From assembly GCA_028751875.1 (NCBI GenBank), contig CM054155.1, positions 52,782,800 through 52,846,799 of the forward strand: DNA of 64,000 nucleotides, written 5' to 3'. Shown here one piece after another: positions 21,950 to 33,441 of the stretch (position 1 is the stretch's first letter; each line of letters opens with the position of its first letter). Both the position numbers and the translations under genes were made by a program. This DNA is from Rapana venosa (lineage: Eukaryota; Mollusca; Gastropoda; Neogastropoda; Muricidae). The notes beneath the pieces were generated by a model. That model searched no databases. It saw only the letters and a list, made by a program, of their open reading frames with translations, and was not told where the DNA came from.

Positions 21950-22420
21950 CTTTTCTTTCAGGAATTGTTTTCATCAGCTTTCAAAACTGCAAAAGTTGGA
22001 CCTCTACTCAAAAAGAATGACCTTAATCCTAGCATTCTGAAGACTTTAAGTTTTGTTTCTAATCTACCGTTTCTCTCTAAAGTCCTTGAAAAAGTTGTTT
22101 TGAAACAACTCAACAGCCAGTTTTATTCCAAGAGTGTCATTCCATCATTTCAGTCTGCTCATCGTGCCAACAACAGCGCCCCCCCACCCCCCTAGTCCAC
22201 ACCTTAAATACGCTTCTACACGCTTCTGACTCCGGGAAAATCTCCCTTCTCACTCTTCTAAACTTATCTGCAGCCTTGGACACTACAGACCACTCGATTC
22301 TTCTCTCCCATCTTCAAAAAATGCTTGGTATCAATTGCACAGCCTTCACCTGTTTACTTCATTCCTCACAGACGGATTCCTTATAGATAAGTTTTTGCAT
22401 TAGAACTCAATAATCGGATT
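21950..22420 (+). pseudogene. CR1/L2-group LINE, RT fragment
   Basis: VGPLLKKNDLNPSILKTL, NLPFLSKVLEKVVLKQLNSQ and IPSFQSAHRANNS match, residue for residue in places, the RT start at 45.3-45.5 kb. A diverged catalytic-A region follows near 22260, then a (TC)n tract at 22432. Truncated on both sides and frameshifted near 22190. Confidence 0.8.
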
Positions 22421-22430
22421 TCACTTCATA

Positions 22431-22431
<1 letters not shown>

Positions 22432-22475
<44 letters not shown>

Positions 22476-22512
22476 CTCTTCTCTCTCTCTCTCTCTCTCT
22501 CTCTCGCTCTCC
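22432..22512 (+). repeat. CT microsatellite
   Basis: (CT)n with two short interruptions, at the end of the LINE fragment. Confidence 0.95.
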
Positions 22513-23005
22513 TCTCACTGTTTTTTTTCTTTTCCAGTTTTTCTTTTCCATTCCTTTTACTGGATGTCTCCTTGTCTCCTTTATTATTATTATTTTTTTT
22601 TTTACAATTTTGACATTTTTGTTTTTATTAGTTTTGCTTTTGTATTTGTTATTGTTTTGGGAGAATCTTTAGGATGTTCCTGATTGTAACAGACCTGTGT
22701 CTGTTCCTTTGGTATTGTTTTGCAGCTGTGGATATATTGGATTTTTTTTCTTTGCTTTAGTGAGTAGGTGTCAATGATAGCTGTAGTGAAGTGTTTCTGT
22801 CATAAGAGTTGACATTTCATCTTTTGTCCTGGTCAGGGAAGGTTGCAGCTGTCTGAGCTGGCCTTTGGTTGGACATCTAGTCACTTCACCTAGATGAAGT
22901 GGTATGCTGATAAAAGATTGGGTTTTTTTTGTTTTTTTAAATTTTTTTTAAAATTTAGGAAAGTAGTGCAGTGCATGGACTTCTGTATAGGTTTGTGAGT
23001 GTAGT
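22513..23005. other. no gene seen, T-rich
   Basis: T-rich with several poly-T runs. No coding region or recognised repeat. Confidence 0.5.
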
Positions 23006-23175
23006 GGGTAGAGAGAGAGGGAAAAAGCCGACTCAAGCTCAACCACATACTGTTTATCCAAAACCAGGCAACTTTGGTCTGATTCGGCTTCGCCTCATCG
23101 AACCAAAACTTGCATAGTTTTATATAAAAACTAAGCAGTTTACCTTGACTCGGCTTTTTCCCTATCTCTCTACTA
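23006..23175. repeat. inverted repeat (hairpin or MITE-like), arms about 33 bp
   Basis: The left arm (23006-23039) contains GAGGGAAAAAGCCGACTCAA. The right arm (about 23143-23174) contains TTGACTCGGCTTTTTCCCTA. They are reverse complements with only a few mismatches, separated by about 100 bases. No transposase is present. It could be a small non-autonomous DNA element or a transcribed hairpin. Confidence 0.65.
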
Positions 23176-23234
23176 AAACTGAAAGTAATACTAATTTATT
23201 TTTGATGGGTAAAACTATAAAATTATGGGAACTT

Positions 23235-23605
23235 ATGCTAAAACAATATCTTATCAAGAACTTGTCAAGAACTTTATTAACAACTTGTCAAGAACTTTAT
23301 CAACAACTTATCAATATCTTATCAAGAACTTGTCAAGAACTTTATTAACAACTTGTCAAGAACTTTATCAAGAACTTATCAAGAACTTATCAAGAACTTG
23401 TCAAGAACTTATTAACAACTTATCAACAACTTATCAAGAACTTACCAAGAACTTATTAACAACTAATACAAGAACTTACCAAGAACTTATCAAGAACTTA
23501 TCAAGAACTAAAACAAGAACTATATTAAGAACTTGTCAAGAAATAAACAAGTCCCCATCAACAACTTATCAACAACTTATCAACAACTTGTCAAGAACAA
23601 CAACA
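23235..23605 (+). repeat. 12-bp minisatellite (AACTTATCAAGA type)
   Basis: A 12-base unit repeated about 30 times with G/T and A/C variants (AACTTGTCAAGA, AACTTATCAACA). Because 12 is a multiple of three, each frame shows a four-residue periodic peptide. Not a gene. Confidence 0.9.
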
Positions 23606-23643
23606 ATTATTTTACACAAAATATATTGATAAAGATAGACAAC

Positions 23644-23720
23644 ATGAATTGCGACGAACTTTTGTTGATGACATCTACTGGTTCTAGTCAAGAAGAAATA
23701 ACAGATGAGAAGAGTTTTGG
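23644..23720 (+). CDS. possible first coding exon, weak
   Basis: An ATG at 23644 opens a 25-codon frame (start MNCDELLLMTSTGSSQEE) with complex, acidic sequence unlike the neighbouring repeat. It runs into G|GTAAGA at 23721, a strong splice-donor consensus. The assembly gap starts 28 bases later, so no continuation can be seen. No domain is recognised and no promoter identified. Chance occurrence is quite possible. Confidence 0.2.
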
Positions 23721-23748
23721 GTAAGAAGGGGAAGTTGACTCCTTGCTG

Positions 23749-24248
23749 NNNNNNNNNNNNNNNNNNNNNNNNNNNNNNNNNNNNNNNNNNNNNNNNNNNN
23801 NNNNNNNNNNNNNNNNNNNNNNNNNNNNNNNNNNNNNNNNNNNNNNNNNNNNNNNNNNNNNNNNNNNNNNNNNNNNNNNNNNNNNNNNNNNNNNNNNNNN
23901 NNNNNNNNNNNNNNNNNNNNNNNNNNNNNNNNNNNNNNNNNNNNNNNNNNNNNNNNNNNNNNNNNNNNNNNNNNNNNNNNNNNNNNNNNNNNNNNNNNNN
24001 NNNNNNNNNNNNNNNNNNNNNNNNNNNNNNNNNNNNNNNNNNNNNNNNNNNNNNNNNNNNNNNNNNNNNNNNNNNNNNNNNNNNNNNNNNNNNNNNNNNN
24101 NNNNNNNNNNNNNNNNNNNNNNNNNNNNNNNNNNNNNNNNNNNNNNNNNNNNNNNNNNNNNNNNNNNNNNNNNNNNNNNNNNNNNNNNNNNNNNNNNNNN
24201 NNNNNNNNNNNNNNNNNNNNNNNNNNNNNNNNNNNNNNNNNNNNNNNN
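23749..24248. other. assembly gap, 500 N
   Basis: Exactly 500 N, placeholder length. Confidence 1.
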
Positions 24249-24409
24249 AAGATAACAGATCTTTATTCCGAAGTTAGATGCGCTGGGCTGTTTTTGTCGG
24301 GCACTTAACGGAGCGCATCGCATTTTGGCTCATATACCAGACAACAGTAGTTGTTGTCTGAGCGTTCGACGACAAGAAAACATAATGCACAGAGTATTAG
24401 TTTCACAGA

Positions 24410-24800
24410 TCTTCAAGAACAGTGCTATCAAAGTATATTTTATCATGAGGGTGGTATCAGATCTAGTACATCATGTGTATACAGAGTAAAGAGGATAGGT
24501 GATAGAACTTTACATTGTGGGGAACCAGTGGAAATAGACTTTTCAGAGGATACTGCACTTTGAAAGCGGACAGACTGCATTCTGTTGATCAAGAAATTCA
24601 TAATCCACAAAAATAAATTTAGGGTAATACCAACACATAGCATGTATAAAAGAGCCAGGGCTTTGTAGATAAGTACAGGCGTGATCCAGAAAGGTGATAG
24701 CAACATCGTTAGTGCTCCTCTTTATCTGACATTCAAACGGGCAAGGATCTAGCCGAGGTGAAGTACACAGGGGGTTCGTTTCAGTACAGTGCATTCAAAA
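24410..24800 (-). pseudogene. LINE reverse transcriptase fragment
   Basis: Minus-strand frames give LDPCPFECQIKRSTNDVAIT (RT fingers, near 24745), VGITLNLFLWIMNFLINRMQ, then VRFQSAVSS and STGSPQCKVLSPILFTLYTH (region B, near 24510). In related RTs region B reads GSPQGTVLSP; here the G is C. The catalytic-A block and YxDD are not in this piece. It is frameshifted and truncated. Confidence 0.75.
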
Positions 24801-24888
24801 CATTTTACATGTATAGGAGTAAATGTCACAGGTCATTAAGCAACGATGGTTTCTTATTTCTTGGAACTGGACAGATTGATTTTTGTTT

Positions 24889-24892
<4 letters not shown>

Positions 24893-24953
<61 letters not shown>

Positions 24954-25098
24954 GTGTGTGTGTAAGTGTGTGAGTGTGTGTGTGTGTGTGTGTGTGAGTG
25001 TGTGTGTGAGAGAGAGAGAGAGAGAGCGTGTGTGTGTTTGTGTCTGAGAGAGAGAGAGTGTGTGTGTGTGCGTGTGTGTGTGTGTGTGTGCGTGTAAG
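24893..25098 (+). repeat. GT/GA compound microsatellite
   Basis: Long (GT)n, short (GA)n, then (GT)n again. Confidence 0.97.
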
Positions 25099-25254
25099 CT
25101 CACGCGCTTATATCTTGTATATATCATGGGTGTGTGTATGATATGTGTGTACACATGCGCAGGCCATGTCAAACTAGGTACAGAGAGTACTCAGAACACA
25201 CTTGGCTGTGTGTGCAGAGAATGCCAGAGCAACAGGGCTTGTCATGAAGTAAAG

Positions 25255-25690
25255 CAAAGATACACTGCACTACAATACACCTCACTACACTGCACTACAC
25301 TACACTTCACTGCACTGCACTACACTGCACAACACTACACTACACTACACTTTACTACATTACACTTCACTACACTACACTTTACTACACTACACTTCAC
25401 TACGCTACACTGCACTGCACTGCACTACGCTACACTGCATTGCATTGCATTGCACTGCACTACAGTAAACTCCACTCCACTGCACTGCACTGCACTTCAC
25501 AAGACTACACTACACTACACTACACTACACTACACTAAACAAAACTACATTGCCACTACACAACACTGCACTGCACTGCACTTCACTACACTACACACCA
25601 CTAGATTACACATCACTACACTACACTGCCACTACACTACACTGTCACTACACTACACTACACAACACTACACTACACTACGATGCAACA
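25255..25690 (+). repeat. 5-bp satellite (ACACT/GCACT/TCACT)
   Basis: Pentamer array with variable first base and scattered indels over about 435 bases. The frame it opens on the plus strand is spurious. Confidence 0.93.
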
Positions 25691-26057
25691 CAGTACAACA
25701 TACAATACCATGAGTACAGAGACTACTTACGACACACTTGGCTGCTTGTGCAGACAGTTCCAGTACGGCAGGGCTTGTCCAGAAGTGAAAGAGATTCTCC
25801 TGCACAGTTCTCGCCAATATTCAGCCCTGAAGAGAAGCAGAAAGCAAGATCAATGTACAATACAAAAACACACTAATACAACACACTGATACAACACACT
25901 GATACAACTTACTGATACAACACACTGATACAGCACACTGATACAGCACACTGGTACAACGCACTGATACAGCACACTGATACAAAACACTGATAAAACA
26001 CACTGATACAACACACTGATATCACACACTGATACAACACACTGATCAACCATACTG

Positions 26058-26136
26058 ATACATCATCATCATCATCAGACCCGTGACCTTGGCGGTCGTG
26101 GGGGAGACATGAAAGACGATGCCGTGGTAAGCCTCT
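26058..26136 (-). mobile_element. short 3' end fragment of a LINE-like element
   Basis: On the minus strand a unique sequence (CCACGGCATCGTCTTTCATG) ends in TGATGATGATGATG and then the satellite resumes. A (TGA)n or (GAT)n end is typical of several LINE groups. Identity beyond that is unknown. Confidence 0.4.
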
Positions 26137-26489
26137 GATACAACACACTGATAAAACACACCGATACAACACACTGATAAATCATACTGATACAGCACAC
26201 TGATACAAAACACTCATACAATACACTGATACAACACAATGATACAACATAGTGATACAACACAATGATACAACACACTGATATAACACACTGATACAAC
26301 ATACTGATACAACACACTGATACAGCACGCCAATGCAACACACTGATGTAACAAAGTGATAGAACACTGATACAACACACTGATACAACACACTGATGCA
26401 GCACACTGATACAACACACTAACACAACACACTAATACAGCACACTGATACAGCACATTGATACAACACACTGATGCAACACACTGATA

Positions 26490-28015
26490 AAGCACAATGA
26501 TCTTGGTCGTCCATCGATCCGATGATGATGACGACTGTCCTCATGTGTTGAGTCTTTGTCTTATGTGAGCACGGAGATGGCTGGTTAAGCCAATCCGTGA
26601 TAGGCAGACGCGGGTGCAGTGGGGGCAAGGAAACTGTCCGGGGGTTCAGGGTTGGTGGTTGACGCCTTTCTCCTAGCTCGTGCTGCAGTCACGTCATCTC
26701 GCCTCTTCTCCTCGAAGTTGTCATGCGCCCAGATGGTTAGGGCGCGCCAGCCTGGTCTGTCCATAGCATACAGCTCCAGCTGTTTGGGAGGGATGTCAGC
26801 GTGTTTGATGTTGGACTTCACGCAGTCCTTGAATCTTTTGCGTGGTCTGCCCTGGTTCCGCTTTCCAAGGTCAGTTCGCCATACATGAGCTGCTTAGGCA
26901 GCCTTTGGTCGTCCATCCGGATCACGTGACCAACCCATCGAAGCTGGGCTTTCAGGATCATGGCCTCGATGCTGGTCATCCCAGCTCTGTCCAGGACCTC
27001 GAGGTTTGTGATCCGGTCTTGCCAGTGGATGTTCATAATTGACCGAAGGCTTCTCATGTGGAACTTCTCCAGCTGCTTCCAGTGTCTTTTGTACACCGCC
27101 CATGTCTCGCATCCATAGAGTAGGCTGGTGAGGACGACGGCTCTGTACACCTTGAGCTTTGTGGAAAGCTGGATGTTGTGCTGGTTCAAGACACGAGCTC
27201 GGAGGCGACCAAGAGCTTGACTGGCCTTGCAGATCCTAGCGTTGATCTCTTTATCCAGGGTGTTATCATTGCTGATGGTACTGCCGAGGTATCTGAAATC
27301 ATCCACTATCTTTAGCTGGGTGCCCTCAATGGAGATAGAGGGGGGTGGCGGCTGAAGCAGGCGCTGGCTGAAATAGTACCTCTGTCTTGCCGAGGCTGAT
27401 AGTGAGCCCAAAAAGGCGAGAGGCTTCTGCGAACTTATTTGTGATAAGCTGTAGGTCAGACTCTTTGTGTGCCATGAGAGCACAGTCATCAGCAAAAAGT
27501 GCTTCAGGATGATCTTCTCCACAACCTTGGTCCTGGCGTTCAGTCGGCGGAGGTCAAACAGTGAGCCATCAAGTCTGTATCGCAGGTATACCCCAAGGTC
27601 TAGGTCCTTTATAGCGTGGTTGAGGAAGCAGGTGAAAAAGAAGTTGAAAAGGACTGGGGCCAGCACGCATCCCTGTTTGACACGTTACTGATGTTGAATG
27701 GCTCTGATACTTCTCCACCCGAGAGAACCTGCCCGGTCATGTTGTCATGAAACTGGCGTATGAGGTTGATGAACTTGTCTGGGCATCCGAGTTTGGATAG
27801 GATGATCCAGAGGGCCTTCCTGTTCACTGTGTCGAAGGCCTTGGTGAGGTCAACAAAGACCACATACAAGTCCATGTTTTGCTCTAGGCATTTCTCCTGC
27901 ACTTGTCGGACGGAGAAGATCATGTCCACAGTGCTGCGGTTTGGGCGAAATCCACACTGTGTTTCCGGCAGGTTTCCTTTGGAAATGTTCTCCGTTAAGC
28001 GGTTGAGGAGGATCT
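26490..28015 (-). pseudogene. LINE reverse transcriptase plus C-terminal domain, inside the satellite
   Basis: Minus strand: LPETQCGFRPNRSTVDMIFS, YVVFVDLTKAFDTVNRKALW (catalytic A), LIRQFHDNMTGQVLSGGE, a frameshift near 27670, then VLAPVLFNFFFTCFLNHAI (region B), LFADDCALMA in a shifted frame (catalytic C, near 27500), FRYLGSTISNDNTLDKEIN, YGCETWAVYKRHWKQLEKFH, LRSIMNIHWQDRITNLEVLD, and a C2H2-type finger (CPHC...GLTSHLRAH, near 26600). The 5' part including the endonuclease is missing. RT motifs are kept, but at least three frameshifts make it non-functional. The same general family, also decayed, occurs at 39.9-41.6 kb. Confidence 0.85.
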
Positions 28016-29516
28016 GATACAATACATGACACAATACACTGATGCAACACAATGATACAACACACTGATACAACACACTGATACAAAACACGGATAAAAC
28101 ACACTAATGCAGCACACAGGAACAGGACATGGTATAACACACTGATACAACACACTGATGCAACACACTGATACAACACATTGATAAAACACGATGGTAG
28201 AACACACTAATACAAAGCACTGATACAGAACACTGAGATAACACATTGATACAAGACACTAGTACAACGCACTAATACAACACAATGATACAACATACTG
28301 ATACAACACACGGATACAATACACTGATACAACACACTGACACAACACACTGATACAACACACAGATACAGCACACTGATACAACACACTGATACAACAC
28401 ACTGACACAACACACTGATAACCGTACACTGATACAATACACTGACACAATACACTGATGCAACACAATGATACAACATACTGATACAACATACTAATAC
28501 AACACAATGATACAACACACTGATATAAAACACTGATACAACATACTGATACAACACACTGATACAGCACGCCAATACAACACACTGATGTAACACAGTG
28601 ATAAAACACTGATACAGCACACTGATACAACACACTGTTACAACACTCTGATACAGCACACTGATACAACACACTGATGCAGCACACTGATACAGCACAC
28701 TGATACAACACACTGATACAGCACACTGATACAACACACTGATACAACACACTGATACAACACACGGATACAACACACTAATACAACATACTCATAAACC
28801 ATACTGATATAATACACTAATACAACATACTGATAAAACAAAATGATACAACACAGGGATAAAACACACTAATGCAGCACACAGATACAGGACATGGTAC
28901 AACACACCGATACAACACATTGATACAACACGATGATACAACACACTAGTACAAAGCACTGATACAGAACACAGATACAACACATTGATACAACACACTG
29001 ATACATTGCAATGATACAACACTGCTTCAACACACTGATATAACACACTGATACAACATTATGATACAGCACACTGATACATCACACTGATATAGTACAC
29101 TGATACAACGCACTGATACAACACACCACACATCACAATGATACAACATACTGATACAACACAATGATACAACACAATGATACAATACACGGATATAACA
29201 CACTGATACAACAATGTTATACAACACACTGATGTAACACAGTGATAGAACACTGATACAGCGCACTGATACAACACACTGATACAGCACACTGATACAA
29301 CACACTGTTACAACACACTAATACAACATACTGCTACATCACACTGATACAAAACACGGATAAAACACACTGATGCAGCACACTGATACAACATACTGAT
29401 ACAACATACTGAAATAGCACACTCATACGACACACTGATACAACACACTGATACAACACCCCTGATACAGCACACTAATACAACACACTGATACAACACA
29501 CTAATATAACACACTG

Positions 29517-29970
29517 ATAAATAGAAACACAATGATACAACACACTGAGAAAAATACACTGAAACAACACATTGATACAGCACAGTAATACAACACACTG
29601 ATAAACCATACTGATACAAACACAATGATACAGCACACTGATACAATACACTAATACAACGCACTGATACAACATAGTAATACAACACACTGATACAGCA
29701 TACTAATACAACACATGATACAACACACTAATATAACACACTGATAAATAGAAACACAATGATACAACACACTGATACAATACACTGAAACAACACATTG
29801 ATACAGCACAGTAATACAACACACTGATAAACCATACTGATACAAACACAATGATACAGCACACTGATACAATACACTAATACAACGCACTGATACAACA
29901 TAGTAATACAACACACTGATAACCATACTGATAGAAACACTATGATACAGCACACTGATACAACACATTG
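29517..29970 (+). repeat. 227-bp tandem duplication within the 13-bp satellite
   Basis: A distinctive run starting at ATAAATAGAAAC (29517) recurs at 29744 with the same order of variant units, giving a 227-base higher-order period. The second copy differs by a few bases. Confidence 0.8.
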
Positions 29971-30553
29971 ATACAACACACTGATACAACGCACTACTAC
30001 AACACACTGATACAGAACACTGATACAACACATTGATACAACGCACTGATACAACACACTGATACATCACACTGATACAACACACTGATACAACACATTA
30101 ATGCAACACACTGATACAACACATTAATACAACACACTGATAAACCATACTGATAGAAACACAATGATACAGCACATTGATACAATACACTGTCACAACA
30201 CACTGACACAATACACTGTTACAACACACTGATACAATACACTGATACAACACACTGATACAACACACTGATACAACACACTGATACAACACACTGATAC
30301 AACACTGATACAACACGCTGATAAAGCTCACTGATACAATACACTGATACAGCAGCTGATACAACATACTAATACAACACACTGATACAATACAATGATA
30401 CAACACATTGATACAGTACACTGATGCCATACCATGATACAACACACTAATACATTACACTGATAAAATACACTGATAGAACACACTGATACAATACACT
30501 GATACAGCACACTGATACAGCACATTGATACAACACCATGATAAAACACACTG

Positions 30554-31726
30554 ATACAGTACACTGATACAACACACTGATACAACACACTTGATACAAC
30601 ACACTGATACAGCACACTGACACAGCATACTGATACAACACACTGACACCTCACACCTATACATCACACTGAAACAACACACTGACACCACCAAACTTAT
30701 ACAACACACTGACACCACACACTCATACAACACACTGACACAACATACTTATACAACACACTGACACCACACATTCATACAACATACTGACACCACACAC
30801 TCATACTACATACTGACACCAACATTCATACAACATACTGACACCACACACTCATACAACATACTGACACCACACATTCATACAACATACTGACACCCAC
30901 ACACTCATACAACACACTGACACCACACATTCATACAACATAGTGACACCACACACTCATACAACACACTGACACCACACATTCATACAACATACTGACA
31001 CCACACTTTCATACAACACACATGACACTACACACTCATTCAACACACTGACACCACACATTCATACAACATAGTGACACCACACACTCATACAACACAC
31101 TGACATCACACAATCATACAACATACTGACACCACACATGCATACACACACTGATACAACACACTGATACAACACACTTGATACAACACACTGATACAGC
31201 ACACTGACACAGCATACTGATACAACACACTGACACCTCACACCTATACATCACACTGATACAACACACTGACACCACAAACTTATACAACACACTGACA
31301 CCACACACTCATACAACACACTGACACAACATACTTATACAACACACTGACACCACACATTCATACAACATACTGACACCACACACTCATACTACATACT
31401 GACACCACACATTCATACAACATACTGACACCACACACTCATACAACATACTGACACCACACATTCATACAACATACTGACACCACACACTCATACAACA
31501 CACTGACACCACACATTCATACAACATAGTGACACCACACACTCATACAACACACTGACACCACACATTCATACAACATACTGACACCACACATTCATAC
31601 AACACACTGACACTACACACTCATTCAACACACTGACACCACACATTCATACAACATAGTGACACCACACACTCATACAACACACTGACATCACACAATC
31701 ATACAACATACTGGACACCACACATG
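30554..31726 (+). repeat. about 586-bp tandem duplication within the satellite
   Basis: The variant order around ACACACTTGATACAACAC (30585) through CACACATG (31140) recurs at 31172-31726, offset by 586-587 bases. The two copies are nearly identical, so this is a recent duplication. Confidence 0.85.
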
Positions 31727-32079
31727 CATACAACACACTCATACAGCACACTCATACAACACACTGATACAGCACACTCATACAACACACTGATACAGCA
31801 CACTCATACAACACACTGATACAGCACACTCATACAACACAATGACACCACACCCTGACGCAGTTTATTGTTTATCATGAACTAACTCCCGTCATGCAGA
31901 TTTCTCTGCAGAACACTGATCAGCTTTTGTCAAGAAGATTTGTCCCCATGAGAGATTCCAGCCCCCCTCCCCCTCCCGCCCCCTCTCCCCACCGCCTACT
32001 ATTATTTGTGTGAGTACATTAATTTCCTATGAGAGTTGCTCTCAAATGCTTTTTCTTATCAGAGACAGCTCTCCTGTTT

Positions 32080-32173
32080 CCTAGGACTACTACTACTACT
32101 GCTGCTGCTGTTGCTGCTGTGGCTGCTGTGGCTGCTGCTGCTGCTACGTCTACTTCTACTACGACAATGACGA

Positions 32174-32236
<63 letters not shown>

Positions 32237-32611
32237 TACTACTACTACTACTACTGCTACTACTGCTGCTACTACTACTACTGCTGCTGTTCCTGCTCCT
32301 GCTCCTCCTCCTCCTCCTCCTCCTCCTCCTCCTCCTCTCTACTTCTACTACTACTACTACAACTACTACTACTACTACTACTAACTACTACTACTACTAC
32401 TACTACTACTACAACTACTACTACTACTACTACTACTAGTACTACACTACTACTACATCTGCTGCTGCTGCTGCTGCTACTACTACTTTTTTTGATGCTG
32501 CTGCTTCTTTTACTACTTATACAACCTACTTCCGCTGCTGCTGCTGCTTCTACTACCGCTATTACATCTACGTCTGCTGCTGTTGTTTTTACTACTACTA
32601 CTACTCTACTA

Positions 32612-32646
<35 letters not shown>

Positions 32647-32650
32647 TACT
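32080..32650 (+). repeat. ACT/CTG/CGA/CTC trinucleotide tract
   Basis: Blocks of ACT, CTG, ACG and CTC triplets with embedded non-triplet phrases, including ACTTATACAACCTACT near 32515. The same phrase occurs in other tracts in this window. Confidence 0.95.
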
Positions 32651-32867
32651 AAAGGGTGGCGGGATGAAATTATTTCACCAACAGGAGAAGTAAGGTGCCT
32701 CCTTCCCTCCGCTAGCCTGTGGGAGATCCTTGGGCAAGGTCAGGTACCCACTTAGCCTCCCGATCAGGGTTACGTGAAGTCATGGAAGGCAGGTGACTGA
32801 TGATGTGTTAAGCAGCCGAATAGTTTTTGGGAACTGGTCAGCACTTCAATGTGTTTAGCAGATGATA
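32651..32867. other. no gene seen
   Basis: Unique-looking sequence between the trinucleotide tract and the RTE-like LINE. Nothing recognised. Confidence 0.4.
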
Positions 32868-33256
32868 CTATAATTATGAGCACAATGGCTAAGACAATCC
32901 GCTCAGTACGAGCACTGCTCCTATAGAAAGTAATTGCAGCCTACTATAGGTATACTTCTGCAAAGAATGTCATGGTAATATCAGAAAGAAACAGAATACA
33001 GATAGCAGCGTGAAGGGGGCTTCCAGTTTATCTGGAAGTTCCTCGCTTGGTAGGGTAGATTATGTGCGACAGGTAACCCTCGATCGTCATCCAGCGACTG
33101 TCCGCATCAGAAAACCTCTCAGAATGGGTACATGGAACGTACGAACTATGCTACAAACAGGACAATTGGAAAATCTCAAGCAAGAAATGGAAAGAATGAA
33201 CCTCAATATACTAGGACTTTCAGAAGTGAGATGGAAAGGAGCAGGCTGCATAACAT

Positions 33257-33441
33257 GATAGGGAAACAAATACAGCTGCAGAAAAAAAAAAAAGGGTGAA
33301 AGGGTGGCGCAGCGCTAAGTGGCGACGCGTTCTCCCGCTCTCCCCGGGGAGAGCAGCCCGAATTCAAATCTGAGCGCTTTGATTTGTTGCTTTACAAGAT
33401 TCAGCGCTATATAAATTCCATACATTATTAATATTATTATT
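33257..33441 (+). mobile_element. SINE family 2, short copy with target-site duplication
   Basis: Insertion defined by comparison with copy 2 of the host LINE. It is flanked on both sides by ATAACAT (33250-33256 and 33442-33448). Contains an A-run, GGGTGGCGCAGCGCTAAGTG, GGGGAGAGCAGCCCGAATT, and the 3' block GCGCTATATAAATTCCATAC with an (ATT)n tail. It lacks the tRNA head (5'-truncated) and an internal block of about 48 bases. Confidence 0.92.

Larger units (their letters stand above)
25865..31860 (+). repeat. 13-bp satellite array (CACTGATACAACA), about 6 kb, with insertions
   Basis: The 13-base unit repeats across the interval, broken by a 79-base fragment (26058-26136) and a LINE (about 26490-28015). 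From about 30640 a 26-base dimer dominates, alternating CTGACACCACACA with TTCATACAACATA or CTCATACAACACA. All three minus-strand frames stay open over long stretches with a 13-residue periodic, Cys/Val-rich translation. This follows from the unit length and base content and is not evidence of a gene. Confidence 0.95.

Noticed and set aside
25060..25713. 217-codon His/Thr/Leu frame
   Set aside because: Produced by GT and ACACT repeats. Only the short flanks are non-repetitive, and they match no family.
28207..28776. 189-codon Cys/Val-rich minus-strand frame and many overlapping ones across 25.8-31.3 kb
   Set aside because: They are translations of a 13-bp satellite that is open in all three minus frames. 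The residue period is exactly 13 and there is no non-repetitive part.
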